34,186 bases of DNA from Paenibacillus glycanilyticus NBRC 16618 (lineage in GTDB: Bacteria; Bacillota; Bacilli; Paenibacillales; Paenibacillaceae), in NCBI RefSeq assembly GCF_004000805.1, contig NZ_BILY01000055.1:1-34186 (forward strand), given 5' to 3'. Under the pieces are notes generated by a model, which did not search any database, was not told the origin of the DNA, and worked only from the letters and a program-made list of their open reading frames with translations. The position numbers were made by a program, and so were the translations under genes. Below, piece after piece: positions 7,838 through 15,662 of this stretch; position 1 is the first letter of the stretch; each line of letters begins with the position of its first letter.

Positions 7838-8551
7838 CTATAACAGCAGCTTGGCCAATTGCTCGTAATTTACTGCCGTATGATTCGGCGTATGCTCGCC
7901 CGATTCCGGGCTTGCCTCCCGGTGGTTGAACCAGATCACCGACCAGCCCGCTTCGAGTGCGCCAATAACGTCATTACGCCAGGAGTCGCCGATATAAACG
8001 CTGTTCTCCGGCCTAGTCCCTGTTGCTTCGTTCACGTGATGAAATACCCGTATATCCGGCTTGTCCCAGCCAATCTTGCCGGAGACGAACTGCCGCTCCG
8101 GCGGAATGAGATGATCAAGCTCCATCGCCCGGATTTTCCGGAGCTGATGATTCTCGGCGCCGTTCGTCAGCAGACCAACGACATAACCGGCTTTAACCAG
8201 CCGTTCAATCAACTCCTTGGCCCCTTCAAACATCGTAATGTTGAACTGGCAGCCAATATAAGCGGCTTGCATAGCGGATGCCTGCTCCTCGCTGAGCGTG
8301 ATTCCAAACTCCGCAAGGGCCAGCTCGAACCGCCGCCGGCGCATCAGCTCCGTGCTTGAGCCGCTCTCCATCGCGCCTGCCCCGCCCATCTCGAGCGACA
8401 GCATGTCGCTATGGTAACGCATCCGGTGGTAAGCCTCTTCGTAAGGAAAGCCTTCCCGGTCCCCAACAATGGCGATAACCGCCTGACGGAAAGGGGATAA
8501 ATGATCGTACAGCGTATCGTCTACGTCAAAAAAGACGCCTTTTTTCTCCAT
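7838..8551 (-). CDS. HAD-family hydrolase (YjjG-like subgroup)
   Basis: A 237-residue phosphatase-like enzyme. Motif I is FFDVDDTLYD (nucleophile and acid/base Asp), motif II LLTNGA, motif III Lys in KPDIRVFHHV and motif IV YIGDSWRNDVIGA, with a helical cap between motifs I and II. HAD-IA enzymes of this kind dephosphorylate nucleotides or sugar phosphates, and the ribokinase neighbour makes a pentose or nucleotide link plausible but unproven. The start is uncertain: ATG 8551 puts motif I near residue 8, as is usual, but only AAGAGAAAAG precedes it; ATG 8569 has AGGAG 15 or more bases upstream. Confidence 0.85.
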   Translation of the reverse strand: MEKKGVFFDVDDTLYDHLSPFRQAVIAIVGDREGFPYEEAYHRMRYHSDMLSLEMGGAGAMESGSSTELMRRRRFELALAEFGITLSEEQASAMQAAYIGCQFNITMFEGAKELIERLVKAGYVVGLLTNGAENHQLRKIRAMELDHLIPPERQFVSGKIGWDKPDIRVFHHVNEATGTRPENSVYIGDSWRNDVIGALEAGWSVIWFNHREASPESGEHTPNHTAVNYEQLAKLLL

Positions 8552-8623
8552 GCTTTTCTCTTGTACCATGCTTTAAAATAACCGCTCCTCTCTTGCTATG
8601 CCTTTTATTGTACCACCGGAACG

Positions 8624-8652
8624 ATAAAAGACCCAGCCATAACGGCCGGGCC
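8624..8652 (-). terminator. Rho-independent terminator after the FtsH-like gene
   Basis: On the minus strand GGCCCGGCC (8652-8644), loop GTTAT, GGCTGGGTC (8638-8630), nine pairs including two G-U, then TTTTAT. It lies directly after the stop at 8661. Confidence 0.8.
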
Positions 8653-8660
8653 TTCTCACT

Positions 8661-10445
8661 TCAGGATTCCGGCTCCCCGCTGTCGGGATCGGACTCCGGT
8701 TCTTTATGATCTTCCCGCTCCGCCGCTTCCTCGATCGGTTCCGCCTCAGGCTGCACCGCCGCCTTGACCGGTGCCGGTGAAGCAGGCGTAACGGTCACTT
8801 TCACCTCGGACGGCTCCGGACGCGGCCTGCCATAGAGATCCTGATAGATCCGCTCGATTTCCTCGCCGGTCAGATCACCGTGCAGGAGCAGCTCCTCCGC
8901 AATCTTATGCACGAAGTCGGCATGATCGCGGACAAGCTTTTTGACCTGCTGCATCTGATCCTTCAGAAGCTCGTTAATCTGAGGTCGCAGAGACTTCAGG
9001 GCATCCATTCGGGATCCGGCGGCCAGGAAGCTGTACAGCTCGTCGCCCATCCCGACCATGCCCAGATAAGCGCCCGCGCTTTCCGTCGCCTGGCGCAGGT
9101 CGGAGGTTACGCCGTTCAGCTTCTTGCCGAGGAACTCTTCCTCGACGGCGCGGGCAGCGAGGCAGACCTGAATATGAGCCAGTATCTCGCTGTCGCTCCT
9201 GTTATACCGCTCATGCGTCGGCTTCGTAGCCGCAAGCCCAAGCGAGCCGCCGCGCCGGATAATGGTCACCTTCCATACCCGTTCATGCGGCTTGAGCAGG
9301 AATTGCGCCACCGCATGCCCTGCTTCGTGGTAAGCCACGTTCCTCTTCTCGTCGTCCTTCATGGAACGAAGAGGCTGCTTCAGGCCCCATTCATACGTCT
9401 CCATCGCGGCGCGGAAGTCCTCGTATCCCGCTTCCTGCGCACCCCGCTGATGGGCAATAACGACGGCTTCATTGACGATATGCTTGATTTGGGCCGGGCT
9501 GTATCCGATCGTATCCATCGCGGCCTTCTCCGGCGTAAGCGTAGAGTCGGTTTTTATCTTCATGAGATAGTATCCGAACACGTCAACGCGTCCGTCGTAA
9601 TCCGGTGAGTCCACCCATAGCTGGCGGTCGAAACGGCCCGGGCGGAGCAAAGCCTGGTCCAGCACATCCGGCAGGTTGGTTGCAGCAATGGTCAGCACCG
9701 GCGGTCGTTCCGCTTTCTTCCGCAGCAGGCCAAGCTGGCGCAGGAACTTCTTAAACCTCGAGCTGTCGAGGTTCGGAGGGTCCATCTGCAGGAGCAGCTC
9801 GTTCAGAAGCCCGGTGCCGCCGCCCATGCCGAACATGCCGCCTCCACCGCCGCCGCTTTGTCTCGACATGCCGATGGCATCTACCTCGTCGATGAAAATA
9901 ATGCAGGCTCCGTACATGCGCGCCAGCTTCCGGGCTTTTTTGTAGATCCGCATCACCCTCAGGTTGCCGACGCCAAAAAACATGTTCTGAAAGCTTGGAG
10001 CGGAGGCGTACGCAAACGGCACTTGCGCTTCGTTGGCAATGACTTGGGCCAGATAGGACTTGCCTGTTCCCGGCGGTCCGCATAGCAGCAGTCCCCGTAT
10101 GGCCTCGCCGCCCATCTTCTTAAAGTCCTTCACGCCTTTCAGCAGGCTGACGATCCGCTTGGCGTTCTCCACGATCTCCGGATTGCCCCGGTAATCATCC
10201 CAAGTGGCGCCGGTCTCCCCGGGCAATACCCAGTAAGTGCGCCCCCTGGACAGAAACCAGAACAAGGCGGCAAACTGAATAATCATGAACAAGATGGCGA
10301 ACAGCAGCTGAAACAAATAGCTGGAAACAACAAGCGCAGCATTCCAAGCCGTTGGTCCTCCTGACCAGATAAGCGATACGATGATGACGAGGACTACTAG
10401 CCTGAGGAGGAATCTACGCCACTTGATCCACTGATAACTCCTCAT
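8661..10445 (-). CDS. FtsH-like membrane AAA+ zinc metalloprotease, short N-terminus
   Basis: A 594-residue membrane protein. Two hydrophobic segments (about 12-28 and 43-66) are separated by only some 15 residues, so the extracytoplasmic domain of ordinary FtsH is absent. The AAA+ module has Walker A GPPGTGKS (123-130), pore segment MFFGVG, Walker B IIFIDE (182-187) and ATNLPDVLDQALLRPGRFDR in the second region of homology. A glycine-rich run (198-212) and an inserted basic helix (about 226-248) are unusual. The protease site is HEAGH (373-377) with Asp449 as likely third zinc ligand, so it should be active. The C-terminus is an acidic, Pro-rich tail. Start chosen at ATG 10445 (AAAGGAAG seven bases upstream). 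It is a divergent paralogue, not the housekeeping FtsH. Confidence 0.85.
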   Translation of the reverse strand: MRSYQWIKWRRFLLRLVVLVIIVSLIWSGGPTAWNAALVVSSYLFQLLFAILFMIIQFAALFWFLSRGRTYWVLPGETGATWDDYRGNPEIVENAKRIVSLLKGVKDFKKMGGEAIRGLLLCGPPGTGKSYLAQVIANEAQVPFAYASAPSFQNMFFGVGNLRVMRIYKKARKLARMYGACIIFIDEVDAIGMSRQSGGGGGGMFGMGGGTGLLNELLLQMDPPNLDSSRFKKFLRQLGLLRKKAERPPVLTIAATNLPDVLDQALLRPGRFDRQLWVDSPDYDGRVDVFGYYLMKIKTDSTLTPEKAAMDTIGYSPAQIKHIVNEAVVIAHQRGAQEAGYEDFRAAMETYEWGLKQPLRSMKDDEKRNVAYHEAGHAVAQFLLKPHERVWKVTIIRRGGSLGLAATKPTHERYNRSDSEILAHIQVCLAARAVEEEFLGKKLNGVTSDLRQATESAGAYLGMVGMGDELYSFLAAGSRMDALKSLRPQINELLKDQMQQVKKLVRDHADFVHKIAEELLLHGDLTGEEIERIYQDLYGRPRPEPSEVKVTVTPASPAPVKAAVQPEAEPIEEAAEREDHKEPESDPDSGEPES

Positions 10446-10463
10446 GGCTTCACTTCCTTTTAA

Positions 10464-10493
10464 GGTATGCCTTATTCTATGAAATGGCATACC
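10464..10493. promoter_or_regulatory. Inverted repeat in the promoter/leader of the FtsH-like gene
   Basis: GGTATGCC (10464-10471) and GGCATACC (10486-10493) are perfect inverted 8-mers whose centres are 22 bp apart, about two helical turns. On the minus strand a TAGAAT (10479-10474), a possible -10 box, lies between them, and the ribosome site (10460-10453) follows directly. It looks like a dimeric regulator site; the regulator is unknown. Confidence 0.5.
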
Positions 10494-10557
10494 GCCCCAT
10501 GACTACCATTGCGGGAAGGAAGATTAACGCCGGCTGTCAGAAGGACGAACACAAACC

Positions 10558-11040
10558 TTAATAGCCAAGCTCCTTCAAAATGCGGGACAACGTGCGCAGA
10601 CGCTCCCCGTTCAGCTCATCGTCGTCGCTCAGCGCCTGGCTGAACAGCTTGATATCCTGATCGATCTTCTCGTTATCCGTACACACCTCGACGGTCATTG
10701 CATCCCCCTGCAGGCCGATGCGGTCAATGACGGGCTTCTCCGGATCGTACAGGTTAGCGTACCGGTAAGATTCTTCGCGAAAATGCTGCATCGACCGGGT
10801 GATCAGGATCGCCAGATCCAGCACGCGGTGAAGCGGCAGCTCCTCGGATTGGCGCGACCATTTCTCGCCGGTGTAACGCCATACCTTCGCCGAGATTTCA
10901 ACCTTGCCTCTGTCGTTCCATTGGGCAAGTCCAAGCGACAGCCCCTTGGCATCCGTATGCTCGGCATAACGTCCATCCACCTGCTCGTAATTTTCAGAGA
11001 CGATCACCGGTTTATGCTTTAACGTTGTAGGAATTTTCAT
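10558..11040 (-). CDS. DUF6530-like conserved protein
   Basis: A 160-residue soluble protein beginning MKIPTTLKHKPVIVSENYEQ. The segment ending DAKGLSLGLAQWND and the following KVWRYTGEKWSRQSEELP are, from memory, typical of a conserved Bacillales family annotated DUF6530; no function is known. The C-terminus is helical and acidic. ATG 11040 is preceded by GGAGGAG with six bases between AGGAG and ATG. The longer frame (11061) encodes this ribosome site itself and is rejected as the start. It has a strong promoter of its own and may read into the FtsH-like gene 112 bases downstream. Confidence 0.8.
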   Translation of the reverse strand: MKIPTTLKHKPVIVSENYEQVDGRYAEHTDAKGLSLGLAQWNDRGKVEISAKVWRYTGEKWSRQSEELPLHRVLDLAILITRSMQHFREESYRYANLYDPEKPVIDRIGLQGDAMTVEVCTDNEKIDQDIKLFSQALSDDDELNGERLRTLSRILKELGY

Positions 11041-11097
11041 GGGAAGCTCCTCCGTTTTCAAAAAGAAATATTTATGTCATTAATGTGTTTACTAAAT

Positions 11098-11144
11098 TAC
11101 TAAATTAGTAGTCCAATTATACTTCCCCAGCTCGTCAGCGTCAA
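11098..11144 (-). promoter_or_regulatory. Sigma-A promoter with palindrome over the transcript start
   Basis: On the minus strand TTGACG (11144-11139), 17-base spacer, TATAAT (11121-11116). The expected start, about 11109, falls inside TACTAAATTAGTA (11098-11110), a 13-base palindrome partly repeated just downstream (TTTACTAAATTACTAAATT). It drives the DUF6530-like gene with a leader of about 70 bases, and the palindrome is a candidate operator. The rest of the gap to 11318 shows only AT-rich sequence and a short inverted repeat CAATAAA/TTTATTG (11163-11184). Confidence 0.75.
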
Positions 11145-11318
11145 ACTTACGTCCATCCTCGTCAATAAACACTTCTATTTATTGGAATCAGTGGCTTTTA
11201 AGTGGAAACCCGCTTTTCCTTTACAGAAAACGTACAACCATGGGCAAGCCTCCACTAGTCTATTTGACCTAATTGATCATAATTATGAGTATTTGCGTCC
11301 AAAGGAGGCTAATAGCCC

Positions 11319-14300
11319 ATGCCTTTTGTCAATCGCTTTTTTCTAAACCGGACGGGCGGCGCTACCTTTACCGGCAATACGCTAGGTTTAAGCAGGTCGG
11401 AAACGGTTGGCGTGCCCGGAACGGTGGATAGTATCGGGGGGTTTACGACGACCAATACCGCCCTTACCTTCGGAACGTATCCCGCAGGGACAACCGGTAA
11501 TTTTGCGCTCAACAGCTCTTCAGCCATGCTCGTTCTTCCGGCGGGAGCAACCGTGCTCTATGCCGAGCTGATATGGGGCGGTACTTATCTGAACAACGGG
11601 GTAGATCTAAGCGCGTTCATTAATAATGCGGTCAGCTTCACCACCCCGGCCGGAACGTTCTCGATCAGCCCGGATCCGGCTACGGCGCAGCAAGTAGTCC
11701 TAAGCTCCGGAACCAATGCCTATGTCCGCTCTGCCGCAGTCACTTCGCTTGTCACGGCCGGAGGCACAGGCACGTACACGACGGGCGGCGTAGTCGGAAC
11801 CATCGTCATTCCCGATCCAACTTCCAACCATGCCGGATGGACGCTGGCCGTCTTCTACGAAGATGTTACTCAACCGCTCCGCAATCTGTCCCTGCGGGTT
11901 GGAGCGACCGTCATCCAAGCCTCGCAAGGTCCGGTCGATACGGTCATTACAGGGTTCGCAACCCCTTTTGCCGGCGCGCTTAACGGCAGAGCTTTGGTCG
12001 GGGCGCAAGAGGGCGATGCGAACAAAACAGGCGATCGAATGCTGTTCGGGCAAAATGCGGGCAGCCTGACGTCATTGTCAGGACCAAACAACTTTGCCAC
12101 CAACTTTTTCGCCTCGCAAATCAATAAGAATGACGGAACGCTTGATACAAGCGGAACGTTCGGAACGCGCAATCAGGTAAACGGCACCCCGGGCTCCAAT
12201 ATCATAGGCGGGCGGCAAGGCTGGGACATTACGAATGTGAGCGTGTCCTCTACACTGGCGAATGCTCAGACAGCCGCGGTATTCCGGTTAACGACCAACG
12301 GAGACGGCTATCTCGTCGACTCCGTCGGCCTTCAGATCGATATTCAGCAGCCTCAGCTAACCATCGTCAAATCAGCTGACTCCTCAGCTACCGTTATTGG
12401 CGATACGGTGGAATACACCGTCGTCATCACGAACGTAGGGATGGTGGATACGACTTCGGTCGTTATGTTTGATTCTGCGATCGGCAATACGACACTCGTG
12501 CCGGGAAGCGTAACCTTGAACGGAGTGATGGTCGACGAAGATCCCGTGCTTGGCGTTCCGATCGGTACCCTTGCCGCCGGACAGGTCGCGACCGTCAAGT
12601 TCAGGGTAACTGTCGACTCCCTGCCGAATCCGCCTTTTTTGAAGGATCAGGCAACCGCGGCTTATACGTTCAAGGCGACACCGGATGCTCCGCCCATCTC
12701 GACCGTTGTCCCTTCCAACATCGTTGAAATACCTGTATTTCTGCCTGCGCTAGTGCTGGAAAAAGAAGCCGATCTCGCGTCCGCTATGGTAGGCGATATC
12801 ATTACGTACACGCTGACGGTTACGAATATCGGAAATATCGCCTTTGCCGGTGTCGTGAACGACCCGCTGCCGGCCGGCACAAGCTTTGTTGCTGGCAGCG
12901 TTTATGTAAACGGCGTGAATCAACCGGGGGACAACCCGAACGTAGGTATCGATATCGGCGTGCTGGATTTTGTCCAAACGACCACGATCCAATATCAGCT
13001 TCTAGTGGAGTCGGTTCCGCCAAATAACATTATTCACAACTTGTTTAATACGGCTTATGTCGTCACTTTGCCTAACGGACGCGTCATTCGGGGTACGCAG
13101 CCATCGAATCCCGTTAATATCCCGGTTAACTCCCCTATGCTGACGACGGTTAAATCGGCAAATCTGCCCAGCGCCGTTGTGGGCGATATTATTACGTATA
13201 CGGTTGTTGCGACCAATAACAACGCCACGCCTTTGACAAACGTCATTCTAAGGGACAATATCCCTTTCGGCAGCTCCTTTATTCCGGGAAGCGTCACGAT
13301 TGACGGCGTTTCTTTTTCGACAGCCAGCCCGATTGACGGCATTCCGGTAGCGGTCCTGCCGGCGAACACAAGCATCACCCAGACCTTCCAGGTGAGGGTT
13401 GATTTCCTGCCCGATCCACCCGAGCTTGTCAATCAGGCCGTAGAAACCTTCACGTCCGGTTCCTTCACGGGCACCTCGTTTTCCAATGAAGTCATAGAGC
13501 CGGTCGTTCAAGAGGGAATTCAATTAGTCAAGCGAGCCGGCGTCACGGAAGCGAACGTTGGGGATATCGTCAATTACTCGGTTACCGTAACAAACACGGG
13601 CAATATCACTATCGTTCCGGTCCTGTTCGATCCGCTTAACGCATACAGCTCCTTTGTTGCCGGAACCGTGCGGATCAACGGCACGCTAAATGCTGCCGCA
13701 AGCCCGATTACCGGCATTCCGGTAGGATCTGTTGCTCCCGGCGAGGCTGTTGTCGTCTCCTACGATGTCATCACGACAGCCGTGCCGCCGTCCCAATACT
13801 ACGTCAACCAAGCGAATGCGGCTTACACGTATACGCCGCCTGGCCGGACACCGCTCACGGGAACCGGAATATCGAACGAGGTGCTTGTCAAAAATCCGAT
13901 ATACACCCTGGACGTTGCGAAATCGGCCAGCGTGACAACAGCCATTGTCGGTGAAAGAATCCTGTACACCATTGCAATCACGAATAACGGCGCCATTCCG
14001 GCTACCGATGTCATTGTCACGGACGTCGTTAACGCCGGCACATCCGTCATTCCGGGATCGATTCAGGTAAACGGAGTCCCTGCCATCGGCGATCTTACCG
14101 CTGGCTTAAACATCGGCACGCTCGCTCCAGGAGCGACTTCCACCGTAACCTTCCAGTCCCTTGTCACTTCCATTCCGGAGCCTTTCCCGAGAATCGATGA
14201 TTTCGCGGTAGTCCGGTTCGACGAGGACGAGGTCGACCGTACCCCCGCGGTATCCAACACGGTTTCCATCCGGGTGACGCAGCCCGTTATTACGGCTGCA

Positions 14301-15074
14301 AAGCAGGCGCTTCAGTCCACCGCTTTTGTCGGAGATACGATTAACTATGTCATTGAAGTCGAGAACCGCGGCTCCTATAACGCCTTGGCCACTTGGTTCG
14401 ATGTCTTGCCGGAAGGGTCTTCCTTCGTGGCGAACAGCTTGACGGTAAACGGATTCTCCGTGCCCGGGGCGGACCATTATAAAGGGCTTTTCCTCGGAAC
14501 GATGATCGCCGGAATAAAGAACATCGTTACGTTTATCCTTAAGGTTGAGTCCTATCCGCCCACCGGCGTGCTCGTGAATCAAGGCGATATTTTATTCCAA
14601 TTCATCTTGCCGGACGGCCAGCTTGTGGATGATCGGGTACGTACGAACCCGGTTACCGTCACGGTACTGAAGCCGCCTACCGTGACCAAATCGGTTAATG
14701 TCGGGGAAGTGTTTGTAGGAGACTCCGTTATCTATACGCTGGTCGTGAATAACCCTGAGGTCACAACGCTGGATAGCGCTGTCCTTCACGATCTCGTGCC
14801 GGCCGGCCTGTCGTTTATCCCGGGCAGCGTCTCGATAAACGGCGTCAGCTCTCCTGCGGCTAATCCTGCGATAGGCATTCCGCTTGGCATTATCGGCGCG
14901 CTGCAGACGGTTCGCGTAACCTTTGCCGCCCAAGCCGTCCAGGAACCGGAGAATCCGCTCACCGTAAACAGCGCCAGCCTCACGTTCAACTATGTCACGC
15001 CAAGCGGCGCACGCCTACCGGGCACGGTTCCATCCAATCCGGCGACCGTGCTCATCTCCGACCACGAGGAATAA
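11319..15074 (+). CDS. DUF11-repeat protein (seven B_ant-type repeats)
   Basis: A 1251-residue protein with AAAGGAGG ten bases before the ATG. Residues 1 to about 345 form an N-terminal Gly/Thr/Ser-rich beta domain starting MPFVNRFFLNRTGGATFTG. Then come seven repeats of about 130 residues, each with K-S-A...VGDxIxYTVxVTNxG, an F/IPGSVxxNG segment, PxxGIPxG and a VNQAxxxYTF-like end. These match the DUF11/TIGR01451 family found in Bacillus-group surface proteins. There is no N-terminal signal peptide, LPXTG motif, S-layer domain or membrane anchor, so the route to the surface, if any, is unclear; a spore-coat or exosporium location is a guess. It is monocistronic, between a divergent promoter region and a strong terminator. 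Confidence 0.88.
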   Translation: MPFVNRFFLNRTGGATFTGNTLGLSRSETVGVPGTVDSIGGFTTTNTALTFGTYPAGTTGNFALNSSSAMLVLPAGATVLYAELIWGGTYLNNGVDLSAFINNAVSFTTPAGTFSISPDPATAQQVVLSSGTNAYVRSAAVTSLVTAGGTGTYTTGGVVGTIVIPDPTSNHAGWTLAVFYEDVTQPLRNLSLRVGATVIQASQGPVDTVITGFATPFAGALNGRALVGAQEGDANKTGDRMLFGQNAGSLTSLSGPNNFATNFFASQINKNDGTLDTSGTFGTRNQVNGTPGSNIIGGRQGWDITNVSVSSTLANAQTAAVFRLTTNGDGYLVDSVGLQIDIQQPQLTIVKSADSSATVIGDTVEYTVVITNVGMVDTTSVVMFDSAIGNTTLVPGSVTLNGVMVDEDPVLGVPIGTLAAGQVATVKFRVTVDSLPNPPFLKDQATAAYTFKATPDAPPISTVVPSNIVEIPVFLPALVLEKEADLASAMVGDIITYTLTVTNIGNIAFAGVVNDPLPAGTSFVAGSVYVNGVNQPGDNPNVGIDIGVLDFVQTTTIQYQLLVESVPPNNIIHNLFNTAYVVTLPNGRVIRGTQPSNPVNIPVNSPMLTTVKSANLPSAVVGDIITYTVVATNNNATPLTNVILRDNIPFGSSFIPGSVTIDGVSFSTASPIDGIPVAVLPANTSITQTFQVRVDFLPDPPELVNQAVETFTSGSFTGTSFSNEVIEPVVQEGIQLVKRAGVTEANVGDIVNYSVTVTNTGNITIVPVLFDPLNAYSSFVAGTVRINGTLNAAASPITGIPVGSVAPGEAVVVSYDVITTAVPPSQYYVNQANAAYTYTPPGRTPLTGTGISNEVLVKNPIYTLDVAKSASVTTAIVGERILYTIAITNNGAIPATDVIVTDVVNAGTSVIPGSIQVNGVPAIGDLTAGLNIGTLAPGATSTVTFQSLVTSIPEPFPRIDDFAVVRFDEDEVDRTPAVSNTVSIRVTQPVITAAKQALQSTAFVGDTINYVIEVENRGSYNALATWFDVLPEGSSFVANSLTVNGFSVPGADHYKGLFLGTMIAGIKNIVTFILKVESYPPTGVLVNQGDILFQFILPDGQLVDDRVRTNPVTVTVLKPPTVTKSVNVGEVFVGDSVIYTLVVNNPEVTTLDSAVLHDLVPAGLSFIPGSVSINGVSSPAANPAIGIPLGIIGALQTVRVTFAAQAVQEPENPLTVNSASLTFNYVTPSGARLPGTVPSNPATVLISDHEE

Positions 15075-15080
15075 ACAGAA

Positions 15081-15118
15081 AGCCCATCCGCCAAGTTGGC
15101 CGGATGGGCTTATTTTTT
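15081..15118. terminator. Bidirectional terminator between convergent genes
   Basis: AGCCCATCCG (15081-15090) and CGGATGGGCT (15101-15110) pair perfectly. TATTTTTT follows on the plus strand and TTCTGTTTATT on the minus strand, so it serves both the DUF11 gene and the HxlR gene, whose stop overlaps the T-run. Confidence 0.9.
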
Positions 15119-15503
15119 AATCATGCAAATTATTAAGGATGTTATCTTCGAGCACCGCTGCTTTGCTGCCGTATTCCTTGATAATGTGCTGCTCTCCCCA
15201 ATTGCATAAGGAATCAAGGATCGGGCGCAAACTATCTCCGTATGGCGTAAGCTCGTATTCAACCTTCGGGGGCACCTGATTGTAGACAATCCGGTTCACG
15301 ATGCCGTCGTCCTCCAGCTCCCTTAACTGCTGGGTCAGCATCTTTTGCGTGATAGAAGGCATAAGCCGCTTAAAGTCGCTTGTTCTTTTCTTGCCGTGCG
15401 TCAGATGGCATAAAATCACGCATTTCCACTTGCCCCCGATGACTTCAAGCGTTGCTTCCACGGAGATGTTGTATTTCTTCGGCGGTATTATGGTTGTCTC
15501 CAT
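15117..15503 (-). CDS. ytcD: HxlR-family transcriptional regulator (YtcD-like)
   Basis: A 128-residue winged-helix protein. Family marks are NISVEATLEVIGGKWKCVIL, then the recognition area ITQKMLTQQLRELEDDGIV and the wing VPPKVEYELTPYG. HxlR proteins sense reactive electrophiles or other small molecules, often through a conserved N-terminal Cys; here Cys28 and Cys32 occur in KWKCVILCHL. GGAGG lies seven bases upstream of the start. It is divergent from the MFS exporter and aldo/keto reductase, the same arrangement as B. subtilis ytcD-ytbD-ytbE (from memory), so it most likely represses them and itself. Confidence 0.88.
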   Translation of the reverse strand: METTIIPPKKYNISVEATLEVIGGKWKCVILCHLTHGKKRTSDFKRLMPSITQKMLTQQLRELEDDGIVNRIVYNQVPPKVEYELTPYGDSLRPILDSLCNWGEQHIIKEYGSKAAVLEDNILNNLHD

Positions 15504-15521
15504 TGCTGATCCTCCCGTTCC

Positions 15522-15575
15522 ATAGGTACTTTTTAGTGCCTATATTACTTTTTAGTATCTATATTACAAAATAGT
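15522..15575. promoter_or_regulatory. Three 19-bp-spaced TAC-N5-AGT operators
   Basis: TACTTTTTAGT at 15527 and 15546 and TACAAAATAGT at 15565 share TAC-N5-AGT at an exact 19-bp period. The first is extended to ATAGG...CCTAT. HxlR-family operators of the YodB/CatR type are TACT-AGTA-like, so these are probably sites of the adjacent HxlR regulator, covering its own promoter (possible TTGTAA-16-TAATAT on the minus strand) and lying next to the -35 box of the MFS gene. Confidence 0.7.
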
Positions 15576-15581
15576 GCGTAC

Positions 15582-15610
15582 TAGTCACATCGACTGATTG
15601 CCTCCATAAT
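15582..15610 (+). promoter_or_regulatory. Probable promoter of the MFS exporter gene
   Basis: TAGTCA (15582-15587), 17-base spacer, CATAAT (15605-15610): four and five matches of six to the sigma-A boxes. The third TAC-N5-AGT site ends seven bases upstream of the -35 box. Confidence 0.5.
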
Positions 15611-15662
15611 AGCACTTACCGGCCGAACAATACAACCTTACGAAACGGAGAGTGTTAGCGAA

